Assembly (NCBI GenBank): GCA_965215315.1
Contig: CBDCDB010000008.1
Span: 2,666,001-2,730,000, forward strand
Source: Truepera sp965215315
Lineage (GTDB): Bacteria > Deinococcota > Deinococci > Deinococcales > Trueperaceae
Reading direction: 5' to 3'
Length of the DNA: 64,000 nt
A program made the translations under genes and the position numbers. A model generated the notes under the pieces. It saw only the letters and a program-made list of their open reading frames with translations. It searched no databases and was not told where the DNA came from. Below are positions 26,438 through 35,150 of this stretch, in pieces. Within the stretch, counting starts at the first letter, position 1. Each line of letters opens with the position of its first letter.

Positions 26438-26881
26438 TTAGCTACTGCTTTCTAAACCCTGAAGTTCGCCGTAAGCACGCTGAACTGCGTCGCGTTGGCG
26501 GGTCACTGTCTCGATCAGGTCAGCGGGTAGGTCGCGGCCTAAGACGTCATCGTAGTTATCTAACGCTGCTTTTTCGCCGCGTTCACTCTCTTTGATGACG
26601 GCGGTGTCATCTTTGCCGGTTATGGCGTCGCGGACGTTGAGCCAGGTGCGGTGAAGTGCGGCCCCGGTGCTACCACCTTCTTTAGGATCGCCACCTAACT
26701 GCATAACCTCTTGCTCCAGTTCACCCCGGAACTGCGTGCGCTGCTGACCGAGCCTCGCCAAGTGCGACTTGAGTTCGCTGCTCTCAGCCTCTTCTGCCGC
26801 CTCGCGGTAGCCGTTTTCACCGTCGATGCAGGTGCCGATCAGGTAGTTCAGCGCTTTGATGGTTTCTTTTGTATCTGCCAT
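26438..26881 (-). CDS. PA2169/DUF2383 family four-helix-bundle protein
   Basis: The 147-residue protein is all-helical with the DUF2383 pattern: LNYLIGTCIDGENGYREAAE, LKSHLARLGQQRTQFRGELE, then GSTGAALHRTWLNVRDAITG and YDDVLGRDLPADLIETV. The Glu residues in GENGYREAAEEAE resemble ferritin-like ligands. Members are often induced by stress or stationary phase; function is not established. GAGGAGG lies just before the ATG at 26881. It has its own terminator and precedes the other stress-type gene in the same direction. Confidence 0.8.
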   Translation of the reverse strand: MADTKETIKALNYLIGTCIDGENGYREAAEEAESSELKSHLARLGQQRTQFRGELEQEVMQLGGDPKEGGSTGAALHRTWLNVRDAITGKDDTAVIKESERGEKAALDNYDDVLGRDLPADLIETVTRQRDAVQRAYGELQGLESSS

Positions 26882-27060
26882 AAAATCCTCCTCATGAACT
26901 TGGGTACTTGCGCGTTCTGAACTTGCGCGTACCGTAAAAAACAGCTAAAGCAGACGCGGTACAGTTCCCGTCTCGTGAGAACCGTCCCTCTCCATGTGCC
27001 GTAGAGCTACCATACTGAAAAGTTACGGGGGGGATTTGCGCCTCGGTGACAAAGTAGTTA

Positions 27061-28133
27061 AGTACATCCCGGTTATACTTTGAGGAATGGCCAAACCATT
27101 GCGATTTCTCAAACTCACCCCCGCGCAGGATGAGGCGCTGCGAGAGCTTGAACTGAGTCCGGTCGTCAACGCCAAGGTGCGCTTGCGGGCGAGCATCATC
27201 CGGCTCAATCATGCGGGCTGGGGAGTGCCGCAGTTGGTGGCACACTTCGGGCGCAATCCGCAAAGCCTCCATAACGACCTCGACCGGTTCGAGCAGATGG
27301 GTGTAGCCGGGCTAGGTGACGGTAAAGCACCGGGGAACAAGCCGCGCGTGACCCCTGAGATCACCGTGTTTTTACAAAGCAAGCTCGGCGAAGATCAGGT
27401 GTGGAACAGCACCTTATTGGGCGAAGCCGTTCGTGAACAGTTTGGCGTCAAGCTCGGACGCGAGACGATCCGGGTGACGCTTCTGGAACTGGGCTATAGC
27501 TGGAAACGGACCCGCTACGCCCCGGGCAAACAAGCCGACCCGGAGGTCGTAGCCGAGCACCGAGCGTCACTGGAGACGTTAAAAAGGGGGCAATGGACGG
27601 GAAACTGACGCTGAAGTACCTTGATCAGAGCGGCTTCTCGCTCGCGTTGGGGTTGTGTTACACCTGGTTTGCCAAGGGTGCAGGCAAACAGTTCAGAGTG
27701 CCGACCCGCTGGAACTCGGCAGGCCGCTTGAATCTGATCGGCACGCTCTCCTTATTCGGAGCTAAGGCGCAGCTTGAGGTCCGCGAACTTACCGGGTCAT
27801 GCACGCAGGCGCAGGTCATCAGCTACTTAGGCACGCTCGCCCAGAGCTGTGACCCGGCCCGGCTGACGGTCGTCGTGCTCGACAATGCACCCTTCCATAA
27901 GGGCCATTTCCTGCAAAAACAACGCACCATCTGGGAAGCCCAAGGCCTCTACCTACGCTACTTGCCCCCCTACTGTCCCCAACTCAATCCCATCGAGACC
28001 ACTTGGCGCAAGCTCAAGGGCTTCCTGATGCCCCGGCGCTGTTACGATTCCCTCAGCGAACTCAACGCTGCCCTTAAGCTCGCCCTTAAAGCCCTCAACG
28101 TTACCTATGTCTAGAGTTTAGGCGGGAGGTACT
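27061..28133 (+). mobile_element. IS630-family element, type D
   Basis: Inverted repeats AGTACATCCCG at 27061 and CGGGAGGTACT at 28133 (one mismatch), with TA on both flanks (27059-27060, 28134-28135). The transposase is on the plus strand. It lies in an intergenic region between the stress genes and the RIO kinase gene. Confidence 0.85.
27087..28114 (+). CDS. IS630-family transposase (type D), made by -1 frameshift
   Basis: OrfA (27087-27608) carries winged-helix and HTH segments (LELSPVVNAKVRLRASIIRL, REQFGVKLGRETIRVTLLEL). OrfB (27593-28114) has the DDE domain with LKYLDQSGFSLALGLCYTW, VVVLDNAPFHKGHF and LPPYCPQLNPIETTWRKLKG. The frames overlap at TTAAAAAGGGGGC (27579-27591), where a -1 slip on A AAA AGG would give LKKGAMDGKL. 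Otherwise the gene looks intact. Confidence 0.85.
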
Positions 28134-28211
28134 TAGGTTGCTGTAACGGAGGTTTGGGCATTATATCCGGCGTTTGTCTCGAGTCCTGCACGTCCTGACC
28201 TTAAATGACCT

Positions 28212-29066
28212 TTAGTAACTTGGTTGAGGCGGCGAGGGTTGCGCGGCGTTTCGCTTCACTCTCGCCAACACCTCAGCGGGGTCGGCGCGGACACCTTTAA
28301 GCGAACGGCAGAGCGAGGTTACGTCGCGTTCCAACAGCTCGGCGGCGTCCCTGTTTTCGCATATTTCAACCATTTGCGGCACGTCGATGATGATGACGCG
28401 GCCTTCCCACCAGAGGAGGTTGTACGCCGAAAAGTCACCGTGAACTTTACCGAGTTTGAGCAGGGCGCTGAGCAGGGCGACGCTCTGAGAAAAAGCAGAT
28501 TCAGCCTCGTCTGGGCTCAGGCGCAAGTCGGCGAGGCGAGGTGCTGCGCCGTCGTCATTGCCGATAAACTCCATCAGCACGACGCGGCCCGCACGGGCGC
28601 AGTCTTCCGCACCGGGGCCGACGAGCGGTTTAGGGACGGGGAGCCCAGCCTCAAAGAGCGCCCAGAGCTGCGTGTATTCGTGCATGACCCAGAGCGCCTG
28701 CTGCGCGCTCACGCCGGTTCTACTCCGCTGCTCAATCGCTTTTTTGACGCGGGCGTCGCTGATAAAACGCCCTTCGCGGTAGCGCCCGTCGTTTTTGAAC
28801 GAGCGCACGGCAGCGTCGCGGTAGAGCTTGGCGACCATCAGCCCCCCCGGGCCGCGGGCGAGGTAAACCGTGGCTTCTTTGCCGCTTTTAAGTTCACCAA
28901 TAAGTTCGGTGATGAGGCCGCACTCCAAGAGCCCCTGCAATCCGGCGTCGTCGAAACCGTCTTTACTGCGGAGCTGATTAACCGAGCGCCGCCCTTTAGG
29001 TTTACGGCGGTCCTTACGTTTAGAAAAACTTTCGTGTGCGCTTTCTAGCTCATCAAAATACTTCAA
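28212..29066 (-). CDS. RIO1-type serine/threonine protein kinase
   Basis: The 284-residue atypical kinase has a basic N-terminus (KRKDRRKPKGRRS). The ATP site is GELKSGKEATVYLARG with Lys in MVAKLYRD. The catalytic loop is KVHGDFSAYNLLWWEG (His-Gly-Asp-Phe-Ser-X-Tyr-Asn) and the metal-binding segment is VIIIDVPQMVEI. These are RIO1 hallmarks, and bacterial RIO kinases are uncommon and poorly understood. The start is TTG at 29066 with GGAGGG a few bases upstream. Substrates unknown; in archaea and eukaryotes RIO proteins act in ribosome maturation. Confidence 0.88.
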   Translation of the reverse strand: MKYFDELESAHESFSKRKDRRKPKGRRSVNQLRSKDGFDDAGLQGLLECGLITELIGELKSGKEATVYLARGPGGLMVAKLYRDAAVRSFKNDGRYREGRFISDARVKKAIEQRSRTGVSAQQALWVMHEYTQLWALFEAGLPVPKPLVGPGAEDCARAGRVVLMEFIGNDDGAAPRLADLRLSPDEAESAFSQSVALLSALLKLGKVHGDFSAYNLLWWEGRVIIIDVPQMVEICENRDAAELLERDVTSLCRSLKGVRADPAEVLARVKRNAAQPSPPQPSY

Positions 29067-29447
29067 ATTCCCTCCAACGGGTCGCGGTTCGAGCTAGGTC
29101 TACCGGGTGAAGCCTGCAGACATGACAGCTGATTGAGGCGACTCGAGCGGGGGCTAAACTGGCAAAGCTAATAACGGCGGGGCTCGAGGCGCGTGTCGGC
29201 GAGTGCTGAGTTGTAGGCCATACATCACCTCCCAAGCGGTACAGCCAAGTATGCGGTTTGGCGCGGTCGTTTGTCAATCCAACGTCGATCTAAGCCTGTC
29301 TAGGGCTGATATAGCTGCCGTACGCGTTAAGCGCAAGTTGCCTCTGGGTCTTTGCAAACCGTCAAACATTCTGCTGACGTTTTACGGGTTCTCTACGGCT
29401 CCGTCACGAACTTGCGGCAGATTGCAGCCTGCGTGATAGACTTTTCT
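29067..29447. other. Intergenic region between the RIO kinase and ATP-grasp genes
   Basis: I see no convincing gene. It holds the ribosome site of the RIO gene at the left end and a promoter for the ATP-grasp gene at the right end. Several CTCGAG hexamers occur here. Confidence 0.5.
29413..29442 (+). promoter_or_regulatory. Promoter for a leaderless start of the ATP-grasp gene
   Basis: A -35-like TTGCGG and a -10 TAGACT (29437-29442) are 18 bases apart. The ATG at 29448 comes five bases after the -10, without a ribosome site. Confidence 0.5.
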
Positions 29448-31037
29448 ATGCAACCCGCTCCCAAAAATTCTGCTTCTGACGTCTTCGGCGACTATCCGGT
29501 GCGGGGGTTTGATGAAGCGTTCGCCGCGGGTGGCCCTACCGACAGTACCGCAGACACGGTGCGGCCCCACTACGAGGCGCTGATAGACGGCTTTAGGGCA
29601 CTCGGCAGCGACGAGTTTCGGCGGCGGCGTGGGCTTATTGAACTGACCTTGCGCAACCAGGGCATCACCTTTACCGTTTACGGCGACGCCGAGGGCACCG
29701 AACGCCCCTTTCCCTTCGACCCGTTTCCCAGGGTGATTCCAGCCGCCGAATGGGAGACGTTGGAGCGCGGCCTAATCCAGCGGGTGCGCGCCCTTAACCT
29801 GTTTTTGCACGACCTCTATCACGACGGCGAAATCCTTAAAGACGGCGTGATACCTGAAGCTTTGGTTCGTAAAAATGCCAGCTTTCGCCCGCAGATGTCG
29901 GGTGTGGCGTTGCCGCACAGCGCGTATACGCACGTCGTCGGCTGTGACCTCATCCGTGACGGCGACGGTCAATACCGCGTGTTGGAAGACAACCTCCGCA
30001 ATCCCAGCGGCGTTTCTTATATGCTCGCCAACCGCGCGGTGATGGCGCGCTCGTTTCCGAAACTGATGATGCGGCAGCGGGTACGTCCGATTACGGGCTA
30101 CACCACCGCTCTTTTTGAAACACTGCAGAGCCTTTCGCCCCGAGACGGCGAACCGATCGTGGTCGTCCTGACGCCGGGGCAATACAACAGCGCCTACTAC
30201 GAACACGCCTATCTAGCGCAGCAGATGGGCGTCGAACTCGTCGAGGGGCGTGACCTGTTCGTAGCTGACGGGCGCGTCTGGATGCGCACGACGCAGGGCA
30301 AGCAGCAAGTCGACGTTATCTACCGCCGTATCGACGATGATTTTTTAGACCCGCACGCGTTTCGCCGCGATTCGACGCTAGGGGTGCCGGGGCTGATGCG
30401 GGTTTACAAAGAGGGCCGGGTCGCGCTCGCTAATGCGGTCGGTACGGGCGTCGCCGACGACAAGGCGATGTACGCGTATGTCCCGAAGATGATCGAGTAT
30501 TATCTGGGCGAAAAACCTGTTATCCCAAACGTTGAAACGTACCTGGGCGCTGACCCCGACATGCTCGAGCACATCTGCAAGCAAGCGCCGAGCCTGGTCA
30601 TTAAAGAGGTGGGCGGGGCCGGAGGTTACGGGATGTTGGTCGGCAGCGAGGCGTCGCCGGAACTCTGCCGGGCGTTTGTCGCGCAGGTCCGCAAAAATCC
30701 GCATAACTATATCGCGCAGCCGATTGTGCAACTCTCGAGCCACCCGACCTACTACCCCGATTCTGAAGTGTTCGAGCCGTGCCATGTTGACCTGCGGCCC
30801 TATATTTTGTGGGGCGAAACGCCGACGGTCATCCCCGGTGGCCTCACCCGCGTTGCGCTCAAACGCGGGTCGCTGGTGGTGAACTCGTCGCAGGGGGGCG
30901 GGTCGAAAGATACTTGGGTTTTAGAAGATGACGGGGCTCCCAGAGAACTGCCGAGCAGCTCTCGAACGGAACCTCAAACTCAGGACGACGTTCGGGACAA
31001 TGTTCAAGATAATGCTCAGGACAACCCTGGTGCTTAG
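29448..31037 (+). CDS. Circularly permuted ATP-grasp protein (DUF404/DUF407 type)
   Basis: The 529-residue protein matches circularly permuted ATP-grasp type 2 enzymes. The N-terminal part has ITFTVYGDAEGTERPFPFDP, then IQRVRALNLFLHDLYHDGEI and YRVLEDNLRNPSGVSYML. The ATP-grasp core has VYRRIDDDFLDPHAF, VKEVGGAGGYGMLVG (glycine-rich loop) and DLRPYILWGETPTVIPGGL. Family members are proposed amidoligases that form peptide bonds. It is the first gene of a cluster with an alpha-E protein and two transglutaminase-like proteins, a grouping described by Iyer and colleagues for peptide synthesis. Substrate unknown. Confidence 0.88.
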   Translation: MQPAPKNSASDVFGDYPVRGFDEAFAAGGPTDSTADTVRPHYEALIDGFRALGSDEFRRRRGLIELTLRNQGITFTVYGDAEGTERPFPFDPFPRVIPAAEWETLERGLIQRVRALNLFLHDLYHDGEILKDGVIPEALVRKNASFRPQMSGVALPHSAYTHVVGCDLIRDGDGQYRVLEDNLRNPSGVSYMLANRAVMARSFPKLMMRQRVRPITGYTTALFETLQSLSPRDGEPIVVVLTPGQYNSAYYEHAYLAQQMGVELVEGRDLFVADGRVWMRTTQGKQQVDVIYRRIDDDFLDPHAFRRDSTLGVPGLMRVYKEGRVALANAVGTGVADDKAMYAYVPKMIEYYLGEKPVIPNVETYLGADPDMLEHICKQAPSLVIKEVGGAGGYGMLVGSEASPELCRAFVAQVRKNPHNYIAQPIVQLSSHPTYYPDSEVFEPCHVDLRPYILWGETPTVIPGGLTRVALKRGSLVVNSSQGGGSKDTWVLEDDGAPRELPSSSRTEPQTQDDVRDNVQDNAQDNPGA

Positions 31038-32091
31038 CCGAATTGCCGAAAACCTCTACTGGATGGGCCGCTACATCGAGCGGGCCGAAAATACCGCGCG
31101 GCTCCTGGACGTAAATTATCACGCGATGGTCGAAGCACCTTACCTTTCCAAAGGCATCTTGACCGAACAGTGGGCACCCTTATTGCAAATCACCGGCGAC
31201 GCGGAGGGGTTTAAGGCACATTTTAGTGAGGCCGACCGCAACACCGTACCCGCGTGGTTGACCAACCACGACAACAACCCAAGCAGCATCCGCTCGAGCC
31301 TGACCCACGCCCGCGAGAACGCCCGGACGCTCCGCGACCGTATCTCTTCAGAGATGTGGAACTCACTTAACCGCGCGTATCTGGCACTCTGCGTCGGTTA
31401 CGACGACGACATGACCCTGCACGACTACTGCGAGGCCGTGCGTGAGGTGAGTGCGCTCTTTTTCGGGCTCGCCGGGGCGACCATGCCCCACGACCAGGGC
31501 TGGCTCTTTTTGCGTGCCGGACGGCATCTGGAGCGTTCCGACAACGTTCTGCGGATTCTTCAGGTGCGCTACCGGCAGTACCGCGGTCACGAACCGGTCG
31601 CGCGCGGCATCGAGTTGCACCGGGCGACGGCGCTCCTAAAGTCGTGCAGCGCCTTTGAAGCGTTTCGTAAAAGTCACCATAACGCCCTCGAGCCGAGCCG
31701 TATCGCCGCCTTTTTGCTGCTAGATCCCACGTTTCCGCGGAGTTTGCGTTACAGCGTCAAACGACTTTTTCAGAGTCTCGAGAGCATCAACGCGCGAAAT
31801 CCGGGGGTATCTTTGGAACCGCTCCGGCAGTCGGGCTGGCTTAACGCGCAGCTGACCTATATGCGCGGAGCCGAACAGATTATCGAACGCGAAGACCCGA
31901 GCTTGGAAATGCTCTTGGAGGCGCTCGCCAAGATATCCGACGTGACCCGGCGCGCCTACTTTGAAAATGCGCCCGAGGCGCAGCGGCTCGTGCAAAACCA
32001 GCTGCAACAGGGGTTCGGCCCCGTTACCAGTCAGAAGCAGAGTCAGAGTCAGGGGTCGGGGAGCCAGCGTCAAAGTCAGAGCCAGAAGTGA
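31030..32091 (+). CDS. Alpha-E domain protein (DUF403)
   Basis: The all-helical protein, about 353 residues, begins VLSRIAENLYWMGRYIERAE, the classic DUF403 start. It continues with ENARTLRDRISSEMWNSLNR, GWLFLRAGRHLERSDNVLRI and SLRYSVKRLFQSLESINARN. I chose the GTG at 31030, which overlaps the upstream stop by eight bases; ATGs at 31012 or 31000 are alternatives. Alpha-E proteins always travel with the ATP-grasp protein above and are presumed to work with it. The Gln/Ser-rich tail (QSQGSGSQRQSQSQ) is low complexity. Confidence 0.85.
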   Translation: MLSRIAENLYWMGRYIERAENTARLLDVNYHAMVEAPYLSKGILTEQWAPLLQITGDAEGFKAHFSEADRNTVPAWLTNHDNNPSSIRSSLTHARENARTLRDRISSEMWNSLNRAYLALCVGYDDDMTLHDYCEAVREVSALFFGLAGATMPHDQGWLFLRAGRHLERSDNVLRILQVRYRQYRGHEPVARGIELHRATALLKSCSAFEAFRKSHHNALEPSRIAAFLLLDPTFPRSLRYSVKRLFQSLESINARNPGVSLEPLRQSGWLNAQLTYMRGAEQIIEREDPSLEMLLEALAKISDVTRRAYFENAPEAQRLVQNQLQQGFGPVTSQKQSQSQGSGSQRQSQSQK

Positions 32092-32164
32092 CGAAGCTGT
32101 TTGTACCGTAACGGAAGCCTGTTAGACCAAGCTGCACTCATACGCTTGAACCAAAGGGGACACC

Positions 32165-32992
32165 ATGAAAGTTAGGGTCGGTTGTGAACTTAGCTATACG
32201 TCGGAGTATGAAACGCCGATGCTCTCGACCATTCGCACGCGGCAAGAGAGCCGCTACCACAAGACGCTCGACGAAACCCGCGTGGTCGAGCCGCAAGGGA
32301 CGCTGAGCGAATACCGTGACCTCTACGGTAACGAGGTCTGGCGCAGCGTGATCGGGCCGGGTTCCTTGACGGTTCGCCACGACGTGCTCGCCGAAGTGCC
32401 GCCCGTACCCGACGCGGTGCTGCCGGGGCTCGCCGCGACGCCGGTTTCAGCGCTGCCCGACGAGGTGATGATCTACACCCTGCCGAGCCGCTACTGTCAG
32501 CTCGAGTTCTTTATCGACGACGCCTGGAAACTGTTCGGCAACATCCGTCCCGGTTGGGACCAGGTGCAAGCGATTTGCGACTGGCTCCACGAAAACATCC
32601 GCTACGAACCGGGCAGCACGCCCGCAACTAGCAGCTTTGAAGCGTACAACGACCGTCACGGCGTCTGCCGCGACTTTGCCCATCTGGGCGTCGTGTTTTG
32701 CCGCGCCCTCAACATTCCGGCGCGTTACGTGTGCGGCTACCTGCCCGATATCGCCGTACCGCCCGACCCGGTGCCGATGGACTTTCACGCCTGGTTCGAG
32801 GCGTTTATCGGCGGCGAGTGGCGCACTTTCGACGCGCGGCACAACCGCCCGCGGATCGGACGCGTGCTGATCGCTTACGGGCGCGACGCGGTTGACGCCG
32901 CCTTTTCGACAACGTACGGCAACGCGAGGCTGTCGCAGATGAAGGTCTGGGCCGACGAAGTCGCCGACGATTTTACGCTGCCGCACAGGTGA
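32165..32992 (+). CDS. Transglutaminase-like cysteine peptidase/transferase (with N-terminal beta domain)
   Basis: The 275-residue protein has an N-terminal beta-sandwich-like region (SYTSEYETPM, PQGTLSEYRDLYGNEVWRSV). The papain-like core has DRHGVCRDFAHLGVVFCRAL with the active Cys, then PMDFHAWFEAFIGGEWRTFD with His and Asp, completing the triad. GGGGA precedes the ATG at 32165. In this cluster, transglutaminase-like proteins are thought to cut or transfer peptides made by the ATP-grasp enzyme. No signal peptide is visible, so it is probably cytoplasmic. Confidence 0.85.
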   Translation: MKVRVGCELSYTSEYETPMLSTIRTRQESRYHKTLDETRVVEPQGTLSEYRDLYGNEVWRSVIGPGSLTVRHDVLAEVPPVPDAVLPGLAATPVSALPDEVMIYTLPSRYCQLEFFIDDAWKLFGNIRPGWDQVQAICDWLHENIRYEPGSTPATSSFEAYNDRHGVCRDFAHLGVVFCRALNIPARYVCGYLPDIAVPPDPVPMDFHAWFEAFIGGEWRTFDARHNRPRIGRVLIAYGRDAVDAAFSTTYGNARLSQMKVWADEVADDFTLPHR

Positions 32993-33128
32993 TAGCACCG
33001 GCGAAAATAGGTCTGTCACAAGTGGTTTTGTGAAACACGAGACTGCTGCAAACTCTCGGATAGAAAATGTTGGCTATGACCTAAACCGAGTGCGTTTCCC
33101 CAAAAGCTCAGCGGGTATCTGGTTTAAG

Positions 33129-33182
33129 ATGCGAGGCGTGAAAAGAAAACGTGTGAACAAGAACCCGGCTGGGTTCTGGTGA
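33129..33182 (+). CDS. Possible 17-residue leader peptide overlapping the next start
   Basis: The frame MRGVKRKRVNKNPAGFW ends in a TGA that overlaps the GTG start of the next gene (GTGA). It is very basic and lacks a ribosome site. It may couple translation, or be chance. Confidence 0.25.
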   Translation: MRGVKRKRVNKNPAGFW

Positions 33183-34084
33183 CGTCCACTTCACCTTACG
33201 CCGTACCCGACTTTATTGACCGTAAAAGCGTGGTGTGGTCGCAGGTCAAAAGTGCCGAACATACGCTCTACCAGAGTTTTTCGTACCGTTATCCGGGGCC
33301 AATTTACAGCCTCCGGCACGAGTTGGTGGTGACGCCCAGAGACGTTTACGGGGGGCAGGTGCTAGGTAGCGCCGACGTAAACGTGACGCCGCCGCTCGAG
33401 GTCACTTCACACCAAGACACCTTTGGAAATACGGTTTTGTCGGTTGAGGCTGAAAAGATAGACGGGGAACTCGAGTTTCACCTCCTCAGCACCGTAAAAA
33501 ACCGGGTCGGTGTGTCCCCAGCGCACTTTAGCGCGGCAGACGCGGCCCCTTTTCGTGAGGCGACGCCGCTGACCGAACCGGACGCAAAAATGCGCGGCGT
33601 TGCGCGGGAGCTGCGCGGCACCTACGCGGGCACGCTGGCGTTTGCGGCTCGCCTTAACGAGTGGGTACATCACGCACTGCGTTACGGCTTTGGTGCGACC
33701 GACACCCGCACCTCGGCCGCGGCCGCGCTTGGGGGCGGCGTTGGCCTTTGTCAGGATTACGCCCACATCATGATTGCGATGTGCCGTGCGGCGGGCGTTC
33801 CGGCGCGGTACGTGTCGGGTCACATGCTCGGCGAGGGCGGCTCGCACGCCTGGGCCGAGGTGTTCGTGCCTGAAGGGGACGCGTTCGCTGCCTACGGCTT
33901 TGACCCAACCAACCGCCGCCGCCCCGGTTTGGACTACCTCGTCGTGGCCTTCGGGCGCGACTACAGCGACGTGCCGCCGACTGCCGGTTCATTCGACGCG
34001 CCTTATAACGGTGAGCTGACCTGCGTCAAGCAAGCAGGGCTTACCCGTGTTAACTATCACAGTGGTGAAGTGGTGCGCGGTTAG
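33179..34084 (+). CDS. Second transglutaminase-like protein of the cluster
   Basis: The 301-residue protein has an N-terminal transglutaminase-associated region (LYQSFSYRYPGPIYSLRHEL, LEVTSHQDTFGNTVLSVEA). The core has AALGGGVGLCQDYAHIMIAM (Cys), EGGSHAWAEVFVPEG (His) and YGFDPTNRRR (Asp), so the triad is complete. It differs from the first paralogue in the N-terminal domain. The GTG start at 33179 has no ribosome site but overlaps a short upstream frame. It ends the ATP-grasp cluster; about 660 bases of noncoding sequence follow. Confidence 0.85.
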   Translation: MTSTSPYAVPDFIDRKSVVWSQVKSAEHTLYQSFSYRYPGPIYSLRHELVVTPRDVYGGQVLGSADVNVTPPLEVTSHQDTFGNTVLSVEAEKIDGELEFHLLSTVKNRVGVSPAHFSAADAAPFREATPLTEPDAKMRGVARELRGTYAGTLAFAARLNEWVHHALRYGFGATDTRTSAAAALGGGVGLCQDYAHIMIAMCRAAGVPARYVSGHMLGEGGSHAWAEVFVPEGDAFAAYGFDPTNRRRPGLDYLVVAFGRDYSDVPPTAGSFDAPYNGELTCVKQAGLTRVNYHSGEVVRG

Positions 34085-34257
34085 TGCCGCCCAGCACAGC
34101 TATTGCAAGACTGGGTCGCGGCTCGAGCCCTCACCCTCTAAACGTGCCTGAGTCAGTGAGAAGTAGCCGCGTGTAAAAGCCCACAAAAAAGTGGTGAACC
34201 TACGCTACAAACAAACAGATTTTACAGCTCGGCCCGACCTGCAGATAGTAGTTTTTC

Positions 34258-34538
34258 AAGAGATTGACACAAGTACACTTCTGGGAATCACACATTGATA
34301 AGTCTACCCTTGACGGTCTTACGCTCGCGGGGCAGAGGCAGGCTATCACCGGAATATGCGTGCTGGTCAGCAGAATCACATTAAGCTAGCAGGTATCATC
34401 TGGGAACGGACGCTCTCACCTTTAATTAAACCGTCTAGCACGCACATTCTGAGGTAATTACGGTAGCTTCTAACTGCTTAAGTGCTATAGCGCGCACGTT
34501 CTGGGATGATACTGGTGTCAATCTCTTATGCAAATGCT
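34258..34538. repeat. MITE-like noncoding repeat, about 280 bases
   Basis: It is bounded by inverted copies of AAGAGATTGACAC(A/C)AGTA (34258-34275, and the complement near 34511-34528). The right end ends in ATGCAAATGCT, similar to the ends of the type B IS630 elements (TGCAAATGCTA). Inside are several related blocks (GTATCATC, CAGAANGTGCGNGCT, GCACGCATATTC) in both orientations. A shortened copy lies at 19244-19345. It has no coding frame. I infer a non-autonomous transposon. Confidence 0.6.
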
Positions 34539-34783
34539 GAGAGTATCCCTTTGCAAAACGTCATAAAGTTCGACTAGACAACACCTGCTGGGAAATACAA
34601 ACCCATTTCAGACTACAAGGTTTTGTCTGCTGTTCTCACCACTTTGTCGTATACTGATGTTAGTGCCTACGCGAAGGATGAAGTCTTCTTTAGATAACTC
34701 CGGGTTAGCGTCCGCCGCCTTGCTGCTAGGATGCAGCTTATGACGTGCGCCACCCCTTATCTGTCTTTACCAATGGGTGTCAG

Positions 34784-35143
34784 ATGAACGCACTGCTCTT
34801 CTGCTTTATGCTCGTTCAATCTCTAACCGGTACACACGAGATGGTACCCGGCACCGTCGTGATGCTCGCAGCTCCCGAACTCGTACCGGTTTACAGCTCG
34901 GCAAAACTAGAACAGCACCAACTCGTTTTTACCACGCCACTCCCGCCTGAAACTAAAGTTCGGGTGCTGATTATTCCGCCGGGTGGTGAGGCTGTCTCGA
35001 GTGAAGCCCCATACGGGCGTATCGGGCCGACCGGCGACGATATTTTTGTAGAATTTGACGGTGAAGCCAAGGCGGTCTCGTTACGCAAATGGCTAGCGGA
35101 CGAATACGGCGTCGACCTCGTTTTTGCGCCGTCTGGAAACTGA
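34784..35143 (+). CDS. Small secreted protein, unknown family
   Basis: From the ATG at 34784 the protein is 119 residues, beginning MNALLFCFMLVQSLTGTHEM, a plausible signal peptide. The mature part contains VRVLIIPPGGEAVSSEAPYG and ends WLADEYGVDLVFAPSGN. A GTG at 34745 would add 13 residues without a better start context. It ends eight bases before the GTG of the response-regulator gene, so the three genes to 37536 may form one unit. I recognise no family. Confidence 0.55.
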   Translation: MNALLFCFMLVQSLTGTHEMVPGTVVMLAAPELVPVYSSAKLEQHQLVFTTPLPPETKVRVLIIPPGGEAVSSEAPYGRIGPTGDDIFVEFDGEAKAVSLRKWLADEYGVDLVFAPSGN

Positions 35144-35150
35144 GGAAACT

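Noticed and set aside
28224..29048. Plus-strand frame of 274 codons opposite the RIO kinase
   Set aside because: The minus strand carries full RIO1 motifs; the plus frame is compositional shadow.
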